Below, in pieces: positions 42,109-50,940 of a stretch of 64,000 nucleotides of DNA. Every line of letters starts with the position of its first letter. Within the stretch, counting starts at the first letter, position 1. This stretch comes from Actinomyces respiraculi (GTDB lineage Bacteria > Actinomycetota > Actinomycetes > Actinomycetales > Actinomycetaceae), in the NCBI RefSeq assembly GCF_014595995.2, contig NZ_CP063989.1, positions 1,922,001 to 1,986,000 on the forward strand, written 5' to 3'. Below the pieces are notes generated by a model, which ran no database searches, was not told where the DNA came from, and saw nothing but the letters and a program-made list of their open reading frames with translations. A program made the position numbers and the translations under genes.

Positions 42109-43683
42109 TCAGGTCCCGGCCCGCAGCGCCGCGCTGCGTCCGCCCAGGACACAGGCCCCCAGCCCAGCGGCCGCAAGCAGGGCGCTCAGACCCGTCACCA
42201 GCACCCACCTGCCGGGAGCAGTGGAGACGACCTGCCCCCAGCCCCACGGGGCGGCGGGCCACAGAGCCTCTGACAGCACCTCGGTGCCTGCGATGACGAG
42301 GCTCGTGAGCAGCCCGAAGACGGCGACGGCGACGGAGGTGGCCAGGCCGGCGAGCTGATTGACGGCGTAGGCGGCCGCGGTGCTCATGAGTAGGACCCAG
42401 GGGGCTACGAGCAGCATGTGTGCAGGTGCCAGGCCTGAGACCGCCGCGGCACTCCCTCCGGCGGCCACCCAGGAGACCGTGGCGACCGCACTGAGGAAGA
42501 CGGTCGTGAGCCCCAGGGTCACGGCATCGAGCACACCAACCCGCTCACGCAGCAGCAGACCGCGGCGGGCGCCGGACTGTGCGCTCCAAGCGGTCATGCC
42601 GGCGACCGTCGCCGAGACGGGCAGGCACACAAGACCCAGCACGCTCAGGGCGGTGCCGGATCCGTACAGGGCATTGACAAGGCTGATGAACGCGACCATG
42701 AGCACGGCCAGCAGGCTCCACACGCCCCAGGGCAGGACGAGCAGGAGCGCCCGCAGTGGCCGCCGGCGCCCACTGAGGCGGGGTGAAGCCGGCAGGGCGG
42801 CAAACACAGGCCTGGATGTGCTCACGCCATGGCCCTGACGCCGCGGCTGGATCTGGCCCGCCTTCGCCAGGCGCCTGATGCGTCCACGGCCGCCCAGTGA
42901 CCGCTCGGGCACCGCCACGAGCAGCGCCAGGGCAGCGGCGAACAGGCCGGTCAGGAGCACGGCCGACGGCCACCACGGCCAGTGCCACACGGGCGAGCCC
43001 GGTTCGAGGGGGACGGAGTTGCCGTGCACGCCCAGCAGCGGCAGGCTGCCGCGCATGAGCCAGGTCCACGGCCGCAACTGCCAGCCCGCGCTTTCGGCAC
43101 CCACGGCGCCGGCGACGCAGCACACGAAAGCCACCGCGGGGGCCAGGCCGACTCCGACGCCTCCCAGGAGCCTGCAGGCGAGCGCACCCAGCAGGGCGGC
43201 ACCGCCCGTGCCCACCCACATGAGCAGACCGAAGGGCAGGTAGCGTCCGGCTGGACCCAGGCCCTGCCCCAGGAGCAGACCGTGGGCGACGACGGGCAGA
43301 AGCAGCACCACCTGGGCCGCGAGCGCGGCGAGGACGAGCACTGCGGCGCGGGCGAGGGTGGAGCGCGCGGCGGGCACGGGCCGCCAGGCGGTGCCGCCGT
43401 AGCGCCAGCGCTGCTCACGCCACTCGGCCATGGCCCCGGTGAGCGCCCCGATGGGTAGGGCGACAGCAGCCGGGTAGAAGGACAGCCAGGCGAGGATGTT
43501 GCCGTCCCACTGGCCGCCGTCGTCATACAGGCCGTTGAGGCGAGCAGCCTGAGCGAGGACGAGGCAGTAGACGGCCATGGCCAGGCTCACGGCAAGTGAG
43601 CCCCAGGTGAAGGTCCGGTGGGAGCGCAGCAGCTCGGCGCGCAGGAGCCGGGCGCGGCGGGTTGTGGCGGCTGCGGTGCTCAT
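42109..43683 (-). CDS. ABC-2-type permease, long fused form (lantibiotic-immunity MutE/MutG-like)
   Basis: A 524-aa protein with about 12 TM segments in two halves of roughly 240 residues separated by a basic Arg/Gly-rich linker (RGRIRRLAKAGQIQPRRQGHG at about 275-295). Immunity-type permeases such as EpiE/EpiG are about 250 aa each. This looks like the two fused into one polypeptide. It overlaps its ATPase by 4 nt (ATGA). The substrate is unknown; a bacitracin- or lantibiotic-like self-protection or resistance role is inferred from ATPase type and the neighbouring two-component systems. Confidence 0.75.
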   Translation of the reverse strand: MSTAAATTRRARLLRAELLRSHRTFTWGSLAVSLAMAVYCLVLAQAARLNGLYDDGGQWDGNILAWLSFYPAAVALPIGALTGAMAEWREQRWRYGGTAWRPVPAARSTLARAAVLVLAALAAQVVLLLPVVAHGLLLGQGLGPAGRYLPFGLLMWVGTGGAALLGALACRLLGGVGVGLAPAVAFVCCVAGAVGAESAGWQLRPWTWLMRGSLPLLGVHGNSVPLEPGSPVWHWPWWPSAVLLTGLFAAALALLVAVPERSLGGRGRIRRLAKAGQIQPRRQGHGVSTSRPVFAALPASPRLSGRRRPLRALLLVLPWGVWSLLAVLMVAFISLVNALYGSGTALSVLGLVCLPVSATVAGMTAWSAQSGARRGLLLRERVGVLDAVTLGLTTVFLSAVATVSWVAAGGSAAAVSGLAPAHMLLVAPWVLLMSTAAAYAVNQLAGLATSVAVAVFGLLTSLVIAGTEVLSEALWPAAPWGWGQVVSTAPGRWVLVTGLSALLAAAGLGACVLGGRSAALRAGT

Positions 43684-44435
43684 CGCTGCACCCCTGCCCC
43701 GGTGACCAGTGCCAGGTAGGCGTTCTCGAGGCCGACGCCGTCGTCGGGGTCGGCCAGGCCCTGCAGGGGGCCCTCGTAGGCCAGTCGTCCGCGGTTCAGG
43801 ACACCGACGTCGTCGGCCATGCGAGCCATCTCGCCCAGCTGGTGGCTGGAGACGACGACGGTGCGCCCGGAGTGCGCCAGGGATCGCAGGAGGTCGCGCA
43901 GTTCGATGACGCCTTGCGGGTCGAGCCCGTTCTGGGGCTCGTCCAGGATGAGGACCTCTGGGTCGGTCAGCAGCGCCATGGCCAGGGCGAGGCGCACCTT
44001 CATGCCGGTGGAGAAGGAGCCTGCGCGCGTGCGGCCGGCATCGCCGAGCCCGACCCGCCTCAGCAGTGGGTCGATAACGTCCAGGTCGGTACCGGTCAGG
44101 TGGGCGTGGACGGCGAGGTTGCGGTGGGCGCTGAGCCTGGGGAAGAAGGAGGGGCCGTTGATGGAGGCGCCGATATGCGCCAGGCAGCTGCGGTCGAAGG
44201 GCCGGCCGAGGATCGCTACGCTGCCAACCTCGGGCCGCATGAGCCCCAGCGCGATGGACAGGGTGGTGGACTTTCCGGCGCCGTTGGGTCCCAAGAGGGC
44301 GTAGACGCGTCCGGGCCAGGCGGTGAGGTCGAGACTGTCAAGGACCCGCTTGCGGCGAAAGGACTTCGTCAGGCCTTCCAGGTGCAGGCCGGGGACCTCA
44401 GGTGCGGGGGCGGTGGTGGGTGTCGTGGTGCTCAT
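43680..44435 (-). CDS. ABC transporter ATPase (BcrA/LanF type)
   Basis: A 251-aa ATPase with Walker A LLGPNGAGKSTTLSIALGL near residue 45, signature FSTGMKVRLALAMALLTDPE and Walker B VLILDEPQNGLDPQG. The E-to-Q-rich 'EPQNGLD' pattern is characteristic of lantibiotic/bacitracin immunity ATPases. ATG at 44435; an earlier in-frame ATG at 44486 lacks support. It lies 105 nt after the LuxR-type response regulator on the same strand. Confidence 0.9.
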   Translation of the reverse strand: MSTTTPTTAPAPEVPGLHLEGLTKSFRRKRVLDSLDLTAWPGRVYALLGPNGAGKSTTLSIALGLMRPEVGSVAILGRPFDRSCLAHIGASINGPSFFPRLSAHRNLAVHAHLTGTDLDVIDPLLRRVGLGDAGRTRAGSFSTGMKVRLALAMALLTDPEVLILDEPQNGLDPQGVIELRDLLRSLAHSGRTVVVSSHQLGEMARMADDVGVLNRGRLAYEGPLQGLADPDDGVGLENAYLALVTGAGVQR

Positions 44436-44540
44436 AGCATGAGGGTCCGCGCCCCGTGGGGGTCGGCGGATCCTCCCGAGGGTCACCGTCCGGACGATTC
44501 CACGCCCGCCCTCTCCCCCCTGGGGAGGAGGGGCCCGTGC

Positions 44541-45335
44541 TCAGTGAGGCAGCGCGTTGTCGGGTGCCGGTGCGACCATGCCGTGGCGGTAGGCGTGGAC
44601 GATGAGCTCAACCCGGTTGGTGCAGCCGGTCTTGCCCAGCAGGGACCGCACGTGGGTCTTGACGGTGGACTCGGCCAGGTGCAGGCGCTCGCCGACGGCG
44701 GTGTTGGACAGTCCTTCACACACGAGGGCCAGGACCTCCTCCTCGCGCAGGGTCAAGGGCTCGGCCAGGGCCCGGGTGCCCGCGGCGGCCACGGTATCCG
44801 CAGCGGCATCGGCGGGCGCAGGGCCCAGGTCTCGCCCCGAGGCGGTGACGGCCCCTGTGGCGGCCGAGTCCTGCGCTCCGCCCTGACCCAGCTGGGCCAG
44901 CACCGTGCCGGTGACCGCCGGGTCCAGCCAGGAACCACCGGCGGCGACGGCGCGCACCGCCTCAAGCAGCACCTGCGGCGAGGTGTCCTTGAGCAGGTAA
45001 CCGTCGGCACCGGCCCGCAGTGCCTCCAGGACGAGCTCCTCGTCGTCGAAGGTGGTGAGCACTAGCACCCGGGTGGTGGCCAGCTCCGGGTCGGCGCGCA
45101 GGACCCGGATGGCGCTCGCCCCGTCCAGGACGGGCATGCGCAGGTCCATGAGGACACAATCGGCGGCGCCGTCCGGGGCCACTGACCGCAGCACCGTGAG
45201 CGCAGCCGCGCCGTCGTCGGCACTGCCCACCACCTCGATGTCCGGTTGGGCCGCCAGCAGCATCTCGAAGGAGATACGCACAAGCTCCTGGTCGTCGACG
45301 ACGACCACGCGAACCGGCAGGCGGGTGTCAGTCAT
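44541..45335 (-). CDS. NarL/LuxR-family response regulator (with Ala-rich linker)
   Basis: A 264-aa regulator. Receiver domain: VVVVDDQELVRISFEMLL, phospho-acceptor Asp in CVLMDLRMPVLDG (about residue 60), TTFDDEELVLEAL and the LLKDTSPQVLLEAV switch lysine. An unusually long Ala/Thr-rich linker (about 150-195) leads to the LuxR helix-turn-helix (LTLREEEVLALVCEGLSNTA...STVKTHVRSLLGKTG). The start overlaps its kinase by 8 nt. The kinase-regulator pair probably controls the adjacent ABC exporter. Confidence 0.92.
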   Translation of the reverse strand: MTDTRLPVRVVVVDDQELVRISFEMLLAAQPDIEVVGSADDGAAALTVLRSVAPDGAADCVLMDLRMPVLDGASAIRVLRADPELATTRVLVLTTFDDEELVLEALRAGADGYLLKDTSPQVLLEAVRAVAAGGSWLDPAVTGTVLAQLGQGGAQDSAATGAVTASGRDLGPAPADAAADTVAAAGTRALAEPLTLREEEVLALVCEGLSNTAVGERLHLAESTVKTHVRSLLGKTGCTNRVELIVHAYRHGMVAPAPDNALPH

Positions 45336-46626
45336 GGTGCTCCTTCCTGCGGATGGTGACGGGGACGGTGACGTCGAGGACGAAGCGCGCGCCCTCGGGT
45401 CCGGGCACGACGTCGGCACTCAGTACACCGCCCACAAGCCTGACCCGCTCGGCCAGACCGTTGAGGCCACTGCCGGGCTCCGCGGGCCCGGCTGGTGCCG
45501 GCAGGCCATTGACGATGGTGAGCCGGCAGGCGCCGTCGGCCTCCCACACGCGGAAGGCGGCCTGTCCATTGCCGTGGCGCAGGGCGTTGGTCAGCGCCTC
45601 CTGGGCGCAGCGCAGCACCGCCAGGCGCTGGTGGACGCCCCAGCCCTGCCCCAGCGCGGACAGGGCGGCAGCCGCGGGCAAGTCCGCCTCGACCTCCAGT
45701 CCGGCGGCCCGCACGGCGGCCAGCGCCTCGTGAACGGCACCGAGGTCCGCCGGGGCGAGCGCACCCTCACCCGGAGCCCTGAGCACGCGCACGAGCTCAC
45801 GCACCTCCTCAAGGGAGGCGGCCGCCGTCCGCTCGACGTCGACCAGCGCGGCGCGGTGGGTGCCCGGGTCATCGAGGGCCAGGGCCGTGCCCGCACGGAC
45901 CTTGACGGCGGTCAGCGAGTGGCCGATGACGTCGTGGAGCTCGCGGGCCAGGCGCAGCCGCTCCTCGTCCACGGCCCGTCGGCGCACGGCTTGACGCTCG
46001 TAAGCCCTGGCCTGGGCCGCCTGGCGGCGCCTGAGGGCGTCAACGGTAACGAGCACGACGGCGAGCAGGCACACCGTGGCGCTCAGAGTGCAGGAGACGA
46101 GCAGGTCCACGGTGGCGGAGGCGAGCGTCTGCTCGGTGAGGCGGTGACGACCCAGCAGCATCATGTTGACCGGGTTGACGAGGCAGCCGAGTAGCGCTGC
46201 AGCCACCGCCCCACGGCCCCAGCGCGGGTCGGGGTCCCAGCGCAGGCAGGCGTGCAGCGTCGTCAGGGCGGTCAGGGCCAGCGGCGAGATTCCCAGCGAC
46301 ACCGGTGAGAGGAAGGTGAGCACCGCATAGGCGGCCAGGCCCGCCGCGGTGACGAGGGCACTGGCCCGCAGGCGGGCACGGCGCCAGGGCTGGGCGGCGG
46401 CGATGACCCATCCGATGAGGAGGTCGGCGACGTAGACGGCATGGAGGCCGAAGCGGCTGAGGAAGCTGAGGGAGACGGAGGCCACGAGCAGGCAGGCGGC
46501 TGCCAGGAGCACATCCGCCACAGGCAGTGAGTGCCGAGCGTCCCGGGCTCCGAGGAGCCGGGCCCCAGCGCGCCAGTCGGTGACCGAGGGCGCGAGGGGT
46601 GCCGACGGCGTGGCCCTGCCCGTCAT
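45328..46626 (-). CDS. Sensor histidine kinase (HisKA_3/NarL-type partner)
   Basis: A 432-aa membrane kinase with about six TM segments in the first 190 residues and no large extracytoplasmic domain, resembling DesK-type intramembrane sensors. The H-box RLARELHDVIGHSLTAVKV holds the phospho-His near residue 230. N-box CAQEALTNALRHGNG and G-box SGLNGLAERVRLVGG follow. The ATG overlaps the preceding response regulator stop by 4 nt. Confidence 0.92.
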   Translation of the reverse strand: MTGRATPSAPLAPSVTDWRAGARLLGARDARHSLPVADVLLAAACLLVASVSLSFLSRFGLHAVYVADLLIGWVIAAAQPWRRARLRASALVTAAGLAAYAVLTFLSPVSLGISPLALTALTTLHACLRWDPDPRWGRGAVAAALLGCLVNPVNMMLLGRHRLTEQTLASATVDLLVSCTLSATVCLLAVVLVTVDALRRRQAAQARAYERQAVRRRAVDEERLRLARELHDVIGHSLTAVKVRAGTALALDDPGTHRAALVDVERTAAASLEEVRELVRVLRAPGEGALAPADLGAVHEALAAVRAAGLEVEADLPAAAALSALGQGWGVHQRLAVLRCAQEALTNALRHGNGQAAFRVWEADGACRLTIVNGLPAPAGPAEPGSGLNGLAERVRLVGGVLSADVVPGPEGARFVLDVTVPVTIRRKEHHD

Positions 46627-47345
46627 GCGGTGGCGCGCAGCCAGGTGAGGACCGCCCTCACACGGCGGGTGTCCTCACCGGGCGGCAGGTCGAGCTTGGC
46701 CAGGATATTGGCCACGTGCTTGGCGACGGCGCCGTCGGACAGGACCAGGCGCTCGGCCACCTGGGTGTTGGACAGGCCCTCCGCCATGAGTGCCAGGACC
46801 TCGCGCTCGCGCTCGGTCAGCCGCCGGACCCGCTCGGCGTCCCCGCCCGACGCCGGGGCGCCTGCACCCACCGGGGTGGCGGGCCGGGCTGCGCCCATGA
46901 GGGTGGCCAGGACCTCGGGGTCGATGACGACGCCCCCGGCGGCGACGACGTCGAGACTGCGCAGGAAGTCGTCCACGCGCCCGACCCGCTCCTTGAGCAG
47001 ATAGCCCACGGCCCCGCCACCACCGTCCGAGGTGGTGGCCGAGCCGAGCAGGTCACGCAGGTAGGGGCCGGCGACGTAGGCGGACAGGACGACGACGGGC
47101 AGCCCCGGGTGGGCGGCACGCAGGTCGACGGCGGCGCGCAGGCCGTCGTCGGTGCCGGTGGGCGGCATGCGCACGTCGGTGACGACGACGTCGGGCGGCG
47201 CTCCCACCTGGGCCAGGCGGGTGACCTCGGCGCGCAGGGCGTCGGCGTCGGCGACCTGGGCGACGACCTCGTGCCCGGCAGCGGCCAGCAGGCCGGCGAT
47301 GCCCTCGCGCAGGAGGGCGGCGTCGTCGGCGAGCAGGATCCTCAT
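46623..47345 (-). CDS. NarL/LuxR-family response regulator
   Basis: A 240-aa regulator. Receiver with LLADDAALLREGIAGLL, Asp in VVVTDVRMPPTGTDDGL (about residue 53) and GYLLKERVGRVDDFL. The LuxR HTH follows (LTEREREVLALMAEGLSNTQ...DGAVAKHVANILAKL). I use ATG 47345 because it gives the canonical receiver start; an upstream ATG at 47372 adds nine residues. Partner of the kinase 19 nt upstream. Confidence 0.92.
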   Translation of the reverse strand: MRILLADDAALLREGIAGLLAAAGHEVVAQVADADALRAEVTRLAQVGAPPDVVVTDVRMPPTGTDDGLRAAVDLRAAHPGLPVVVLSAYVAGPYLRDLLGSATTSDGGGGAVGYLLKERVGRVDDFLRSLDVVAAGGVVIDPEVLATLMGAARPATPVGAGAPASGGDAERVRRLTEREREVLALMAEGLSNTQVAERLVLSDGAVAKHVANILAKLDLPPGEDTRRVRAVLTWLRATA

Positions 47346-47364
47346 GGGGCCATCCTGCCCCAGC

Positions 47365-48777
47365 TCAGCCAAGGGTTGTGCGTGCGGGGTGGCTCGCAGG
47401 GTGGGGCCCCACTGTGCGCTCAGTGCTTCCAGTGCTGTCAGTGCTCTCAGTGCTGTCAGCCCAGGGCGGGGTGAGTGGGGCGGTGATGGTCAGGCGGGTG
47501 CCCGCTCCGGGCGCGGAGTCGACGGCGAGGCGCCCGCCGACGGACTCCAGGCGCTGGGACATGCCGGCCAGGCCGGTCGAGCCCGCCGCCGTCGGGTCGG
47601 CGCCGCCACACCCGTCGTCGGTGACGACGGCGAGCAGCCCCTCGGCGCTGACGTCGAGCCGCACGGTGGCCCTGGCCTGGGCACCGGCGTGCCGGGCGGC
47701 ATTGGTCAGGGCCTCGCAGACGGCGAAGTAGACGGCGGTGGCCACCGGCGAGCTCAGGGCCGCCAGGTGCTCCTCGGCTCCCGTGACGCTCACGCTGGTG
47801 GGCAGGGGCGCACGGCCCACCAGGTCATGCAGGGCCGGGCCCAGCCCGCGCTCGGTGAGGATGGCGGGGCGGATGCCGTGGACGGTGTCACGCAGGGCCC
47901 GCAGTGCGGCCTCCGCCCGGTCCTGGGCCGCCTCGAGGTCGGAGAGCAGGGCCTCGCGCAGGGCCCCGGTCTGCCCGTCCTCGGCGAGTGAGAGCACGCG
48001 CACCCGCGTCATGCCCAGGCCCATGGTGAGCGCGACGAGGTCCTGCTGGACGCCGTCGTGCAAGTCCCGCTCGATGCGCGCACGCTCGGCGTCGAAGGCG
48101 TCCACAAGGGTGGCGCGCCCGACGGTGAGGTGGCCGACCTCGGCGCTGAGGGTGGCCAGGCGCTCCTCCTGCGAGGAGTCGGACAGCGTCTGGGTCAGGC
48201 GTGTGCGCAGGCGCCCCAGTACGTAGAGCAGGGCGGCGGTTACCGCGAAGCAGGCGACCCCCAGGATCGGCAGCCACCAGCCCTGCCGGGGCGAGCCGAT
48301 CTCGACGGACCAGGCGACCAGACGGACCTCAAGCGGGTCCTCGGCGGAGACCTGAAACGGCAGGGCGACGAGGATCGCGGACAGGGTCCCGCCGCTGACG
48401 GCGATGAAGAAGCTGGGGGCGCTCAGCACGAGACCCACGACGACGAGCGGCAGGTCACGCACCCAGAAGCCCGATTGCCCCGCACGGGAGACGAGCCACG
48501 GCCAGAGCCTGTGGCCCGGCAGCCTGGAGGAGGGGGCGGTGGCTCCCGCCATCCGAGCACAGGCCCGCTCAAGCTCGGCGGCCAGGGGCAGGGTGAGGGG
48601 GAAGAGCAGGAGGAGGAAGATCCCCAGCGCCACCAGCGGGAGGAAGGCCGCAGCGTGCGCGAGCTCGGCCAGGACCACCACCGTGGCGTGCAGCCACGGG
48701 CGGCGCGGGTGCGCGGGACGCGGGCCGGGGGCCGTGGGCAGTACTGCCGGGGAGGCTGCCGGGACGGTGCGAGACAT
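47365..48777 (-). CDS. Sensor histidine kinase with N-terminal DUF4153-like/sensor membrane region
   Basis: A 470-aa kinase. Membrane region: a hydrophobic pair at about 28-65, then about 105-145 and 175-195. The coiled segment leads to H-box RARIERDLHDGVQQDLVALT (His near 240), N-box FAVCEALTNAARHAGAQA and G-box GSTGLAGMSQRLESVGGRLA. The tail is built from a 9-bp repeat. ATG 48777; an open frame to 49413 is a shadow. The membrane fold is unnamed by me beyond its hydrophobic pattern. Confidence 0.9.
   Translation of the reverse strand: MSRTVPAASPAVLPTAPGPRPAHPRRPWLHATVVVLAELAHAAAFLPLVALGIFLLLLFPLTLPLAAELERACARMAGATAPSSRLPGHRLWPWLVSRAGQSGFWVRDLPLVVVGLVLSAPSFFIAVSGGTLSAILVALPFQVSAEDPLEVRLVAWSVEIGSPRQGWWLPILGVACFAVTAALLYVLGRLRTRLTQTLSDSSQEERLATLSAEVGHLTVGRATLVDAFDAERARIERDLHDGVQQDLVALTMGLGMTRVRVLSLAEDGQTGALREALLSDLEAAQDRAEAALRALRDTVHGIRPAILTERGLGPALHDLVGRAPLPTSVSVTGAEEHLAALSSPVATAVYFAVCEALTNAARHAGAQARATVRLDVSAEGLLAVVTDDGCGGADPTAAGSTGLAGMSQRLESVGGRLAVDSAPGAGTRLTITAPLTPPWADSTESTDSTGSTERTVGPHPASHPARTTLG
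47421..47456 (-). repeat. 9-bp tandem repeat in the kinase tail
   Basis: Four units cagtgcttc, cagtgctgt, cagtgctct, cagtgctgt encode a Ser-Thr-Asp/Gly/Glu tail (STESTDSTGSTER). In frame, so length changes would be tolerated. Confidence 0.85.
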
Positions 48778-48942
48778 GACCTCGACGCTACGGCAGGCGA
48801 CGGCGCCCCACACGGGTGCCAGGACCCGAGAACCACCCGAGAACCACGGTGGTGCCGGCATCACCGCCCAGTGGTGGCGGCAGCGCCCACATCGGGGGCC
48901 AGCGCCAGTGACCCGGCAGGGGTGACGCGGTTGCCTGGCGGC

Positions 48943-49725
48943 ATGAACACCACGTCGGCTTCTCCCCCATCCCCGTCCGCGGGCGTCCCGGCCCTGGAGT
49001 GCAGGAACCTCAGCCGGGTCTACCCCCTGCCCGGGCGGCGCCGTCAGGGCGTGACGGCCGTCAGTTCGGTGAGCCTGGCACTTGCGGCCGGGTCCTTCAC
49101 CTCGCTCGTGGGAGCCTCGGGCTGCGGCAAGTCCACGCTCCTGGCCTGCCTGGCGGGACTGGACCGCCCCACCCAGGGCACCGTCAGCGTGCTCGGCCGC
49201 CGGACCACGGGGCTCAGCCCGCGCGCTGCCGCACGCCTGCGCGCCGAGCACGTCGGTTTCGTCTTCCAGGAGGACAACCTCGTCACGGCGCTGTCGGCAC
49301 GCGAGAACGTCGCCCTGCCCGGGCGGCTGCGGCGCCGGCCCCTGAGCCGGGCGCAGGTCAGCGAGGCCCTTGCGCGCGTCGGCCTGTCCGCCCAGGCCTC
49401 GCAGCTGCCCCATGAGCTCAGCGGGGGCGAGCGCCAGCGGGTCGCCATCGCCCGGGTGCTGGCCTCACGGCCCGCCGTCGTCTTCGCCGACGAGCCCACC
49501 GCGGCCCTGGACGCAGGGGCTGCGGCGGCGGTCCTCGACTGGCTCGCCGAGCTCACCGCTGCGGGCACCGCCGTCCTCATGGTTACCCATGACGCCGCGG
49601 CCGCGGCCCGAGCCGGGCGGGTCCTCGTCATGGACGCCGGGCGCGTCATCGGGCAGCTTCCCGGCGGGGACCCCGGCGCCGTGTCCGACGCCGTCCTGGC
49701 CGCACGGGCGGGAGGTGGTCGCTGA
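48943..49725 (+). CDS. ABC transporter ATPase (LolD/MacB type)
   Basis: A 260-aa ATPase. Walker A LVGASGCGKSTLLACLAGL near residue 60, Q-loop VFQEDNLVTALSA, signature LSGGERQRVAIARVLASRP and Walker B VVFADEPTAALDAG. Divergent from the histidine kinase with a 165-nt promoter gap that would serve both. Directly followed by a permease gene with no gap. Confidence 0.92.
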   Translation: MNTTSASPPSPSAGVPALECRNLSRVYPLPGRRRQGVTAVSSVSLALAAGSFTSLVGASGCGKSTLLACLAGLDRPTQGTVSVLGRRTTGLSPRAAARLRAEHVGFVFQEDNLVTALSARENVALPGRLRRRPLSRAQVSEALARVGLSAQASQLPHELSGGERQRVAIARVLASRPAVVFADEPTAALDAGAAAAVLDWLAELTAAGTAVLMVTHDAAAAARAGRVLVMDAGRVIGQLPGGDPGAVSDAVLAARAGGGR

Positions 49726-50793
49726 TTGGGCATGCGCCCCGGCCTCCTGCGCGCGCTGCTGCTCGGCCAGCTCGCCGTCGTGGGCGCAGTCGGCTCCCTC
49801 GGGGGCTGCCTCGCGGGCAGGCCGGTGAGCGTGCTCATGATCCCACTGCTCATCGACCAGAACGTAGCGCTGCCGGGCACGCTCCCACGCTGGGAGCCGA
49901 CGGACCTGGGGTGGACGGCTCTCGTCATCGCCGGCTCCACTCTCCTGGGCGGTTGGGGCCCCGCGCGCCGCGCCGCCCACGCCACCGAGACCGACCTGCT
50001 CGCCGGCGTGCAGGGGCACCGTCGCTCCCGCCCGGCCCGCGCGCTCGGCGTCCTCACCCGCCTACTCGTGGCGGGTGGGCTCACGGCGGGTGTCGTCGTC
50101 AGCGCCGTCACCGTGCACCGGTACGGTGCCGTGAGCTCGACGGCGGCCGACGCCTCCTTCCTGGGGGCTCTCGGCGCTCTCGTGCTCGTGTGCGTCCTGG
50201 CCTCCTGGCTCGTGCCCGTCCTGCTGCGCGGCGCCGCACACCTGCCGGTTCCGGGGCCCGCCTGGCACGTGGCCACCCGCACTGCGCTGCTGGAGTCGCG
50301 CCGCTCGACGGCGACCGTCCTGCCCTTCCTCATCGCCCTCGGCCTCGTGGTCATCATGTTCGGCAGCGCGCGGATGGGCGTGGGCAGTGTCCGCCTGAGC
50401 GGCTTCCTGTCGGTGTTCGGCCTGGCCCTGGCCACGGCGTGGAGCGGCGGGGTGGCCGTCATCGCGATGAGTGCCGGCCGCAGGCGGCGCGACGCCGCCC
50501 TGCTCAGTGCGGCCGGCGCATCGGCCGGGCAGGTGCGTGCCGCGCAGGTGCTCGAGGGCGTGCTGCACGCCTTCGCCGCCGTGCTGCTCGGCCTCGTGGT
50601 GTGCGCGATCAGCACCGCGCTCATCGCACCGGCCTCAGGCACCGCCTGGGCACAGGTCCCCGGGCGCCTGCCCTGGGTGGAGATCGGGGTCACCGGGGCA
50701 CTGACGCTGGCCACCACCTGCGTGGCCGTCGTCGTCTCGGCGTGGGCGGGGCACGGGGCGGGCACCGCCACGGTGCTGCGTGCCAGGGACTGA
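49726..50793 (+). CDS. FtsX-type ABC permease, apparently N-terminally shortened
   Basis: A 355-aa permease (TTG at 49726, or ATG at 49732). It opens abruptly at LLRALLLGQLAVVGAVGSLGG, which in double-FtsX permeases is the TM3 region after the GATPxQLRR motif. A first TM and extracytoplasmic domain, roughly 250 residues, seem to be missing. The second FtsX domain is present (TALLESRRSTATVLPFLIAL, then SAGRRRRDAALLSAAGASAG and two TMs). Typical actinobacterial members are about 800 aa. The ATPase GGR-stop abuts it, so a deletion at the junction is likely. It may still work with one FtsX domain. Confidence 0.75.
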   Translation: MGMRPGLLRALLLGQLAVVGAVGSLGGCLAGRPVSVLMIPLLIDQNVALPGTLPRWEPTDLGWTALVIAGSTLLGGWGPARRAAHATETDLLAGVQGHRRSRPARALGVLTRLLVAGGLTAGVVVSAVTVHRYGAVSSTAADASFLGALGALVLVCVLASWLVPVLLRGAAHLPVPGPAWHVATRTALLESRRSTATVLPFLIALGLVVIMFGSARMGVGSVRLSGFLSVFGLALATAWSGGVAVIAMSAGRRRRDAALLSAAGASAGQVRAAQVLEGVLHAFAAVLLGLVVCAISTALIAPASGTAWAQVPGRLPWVEIGVTGALTLATTCVAVVVSAWAGHGAGTATVLRARD

Positions 50794-50820
50794 GAGGCGC
50801 GCAACTGCTACGCTCCCCGG

Positions 50821-50940
50821 ATGACCTCCACCAGCACCGGCGGGCCGATCCGTGTGAGCGCCGTCGTCATCCTTGACGCGGACGGACGGCCGCTCGGCGT
50901 GAGCCTCGACCCGGCGGTCCTCGTGGGGGCGGCCTCATGA
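50821..50940 (+). CDS. 39-aa ORF resembling the N-terminus of a NUDIX hydrolase
   Basis: ATG ACC to TGA encodes 39 residues that include PIRVSAVVILDADGRPLGVS. That is the first strand pair of NUDIX hydrolases (cf. RVSAVVLRDxxGRxLLVRK). The NUDIX box GX5EX7REUXEEXGU is absent. ATGA overlap with the following hydrolase makes translation coupling possible. Either a truncated NUDIX remnant or a tiny leader gene; I cannot decide. Confidence 0.4.
   Translation: MTSTSTGGPIRVSAVVILDADGRPLGVSLDPAVLVGAAS

Noticed and set aside
44512..44528. Terminator after the response regulator
   Set aside because: A short GC hairpin exists but has no U-run and only six to seven pairs; too weak to list.
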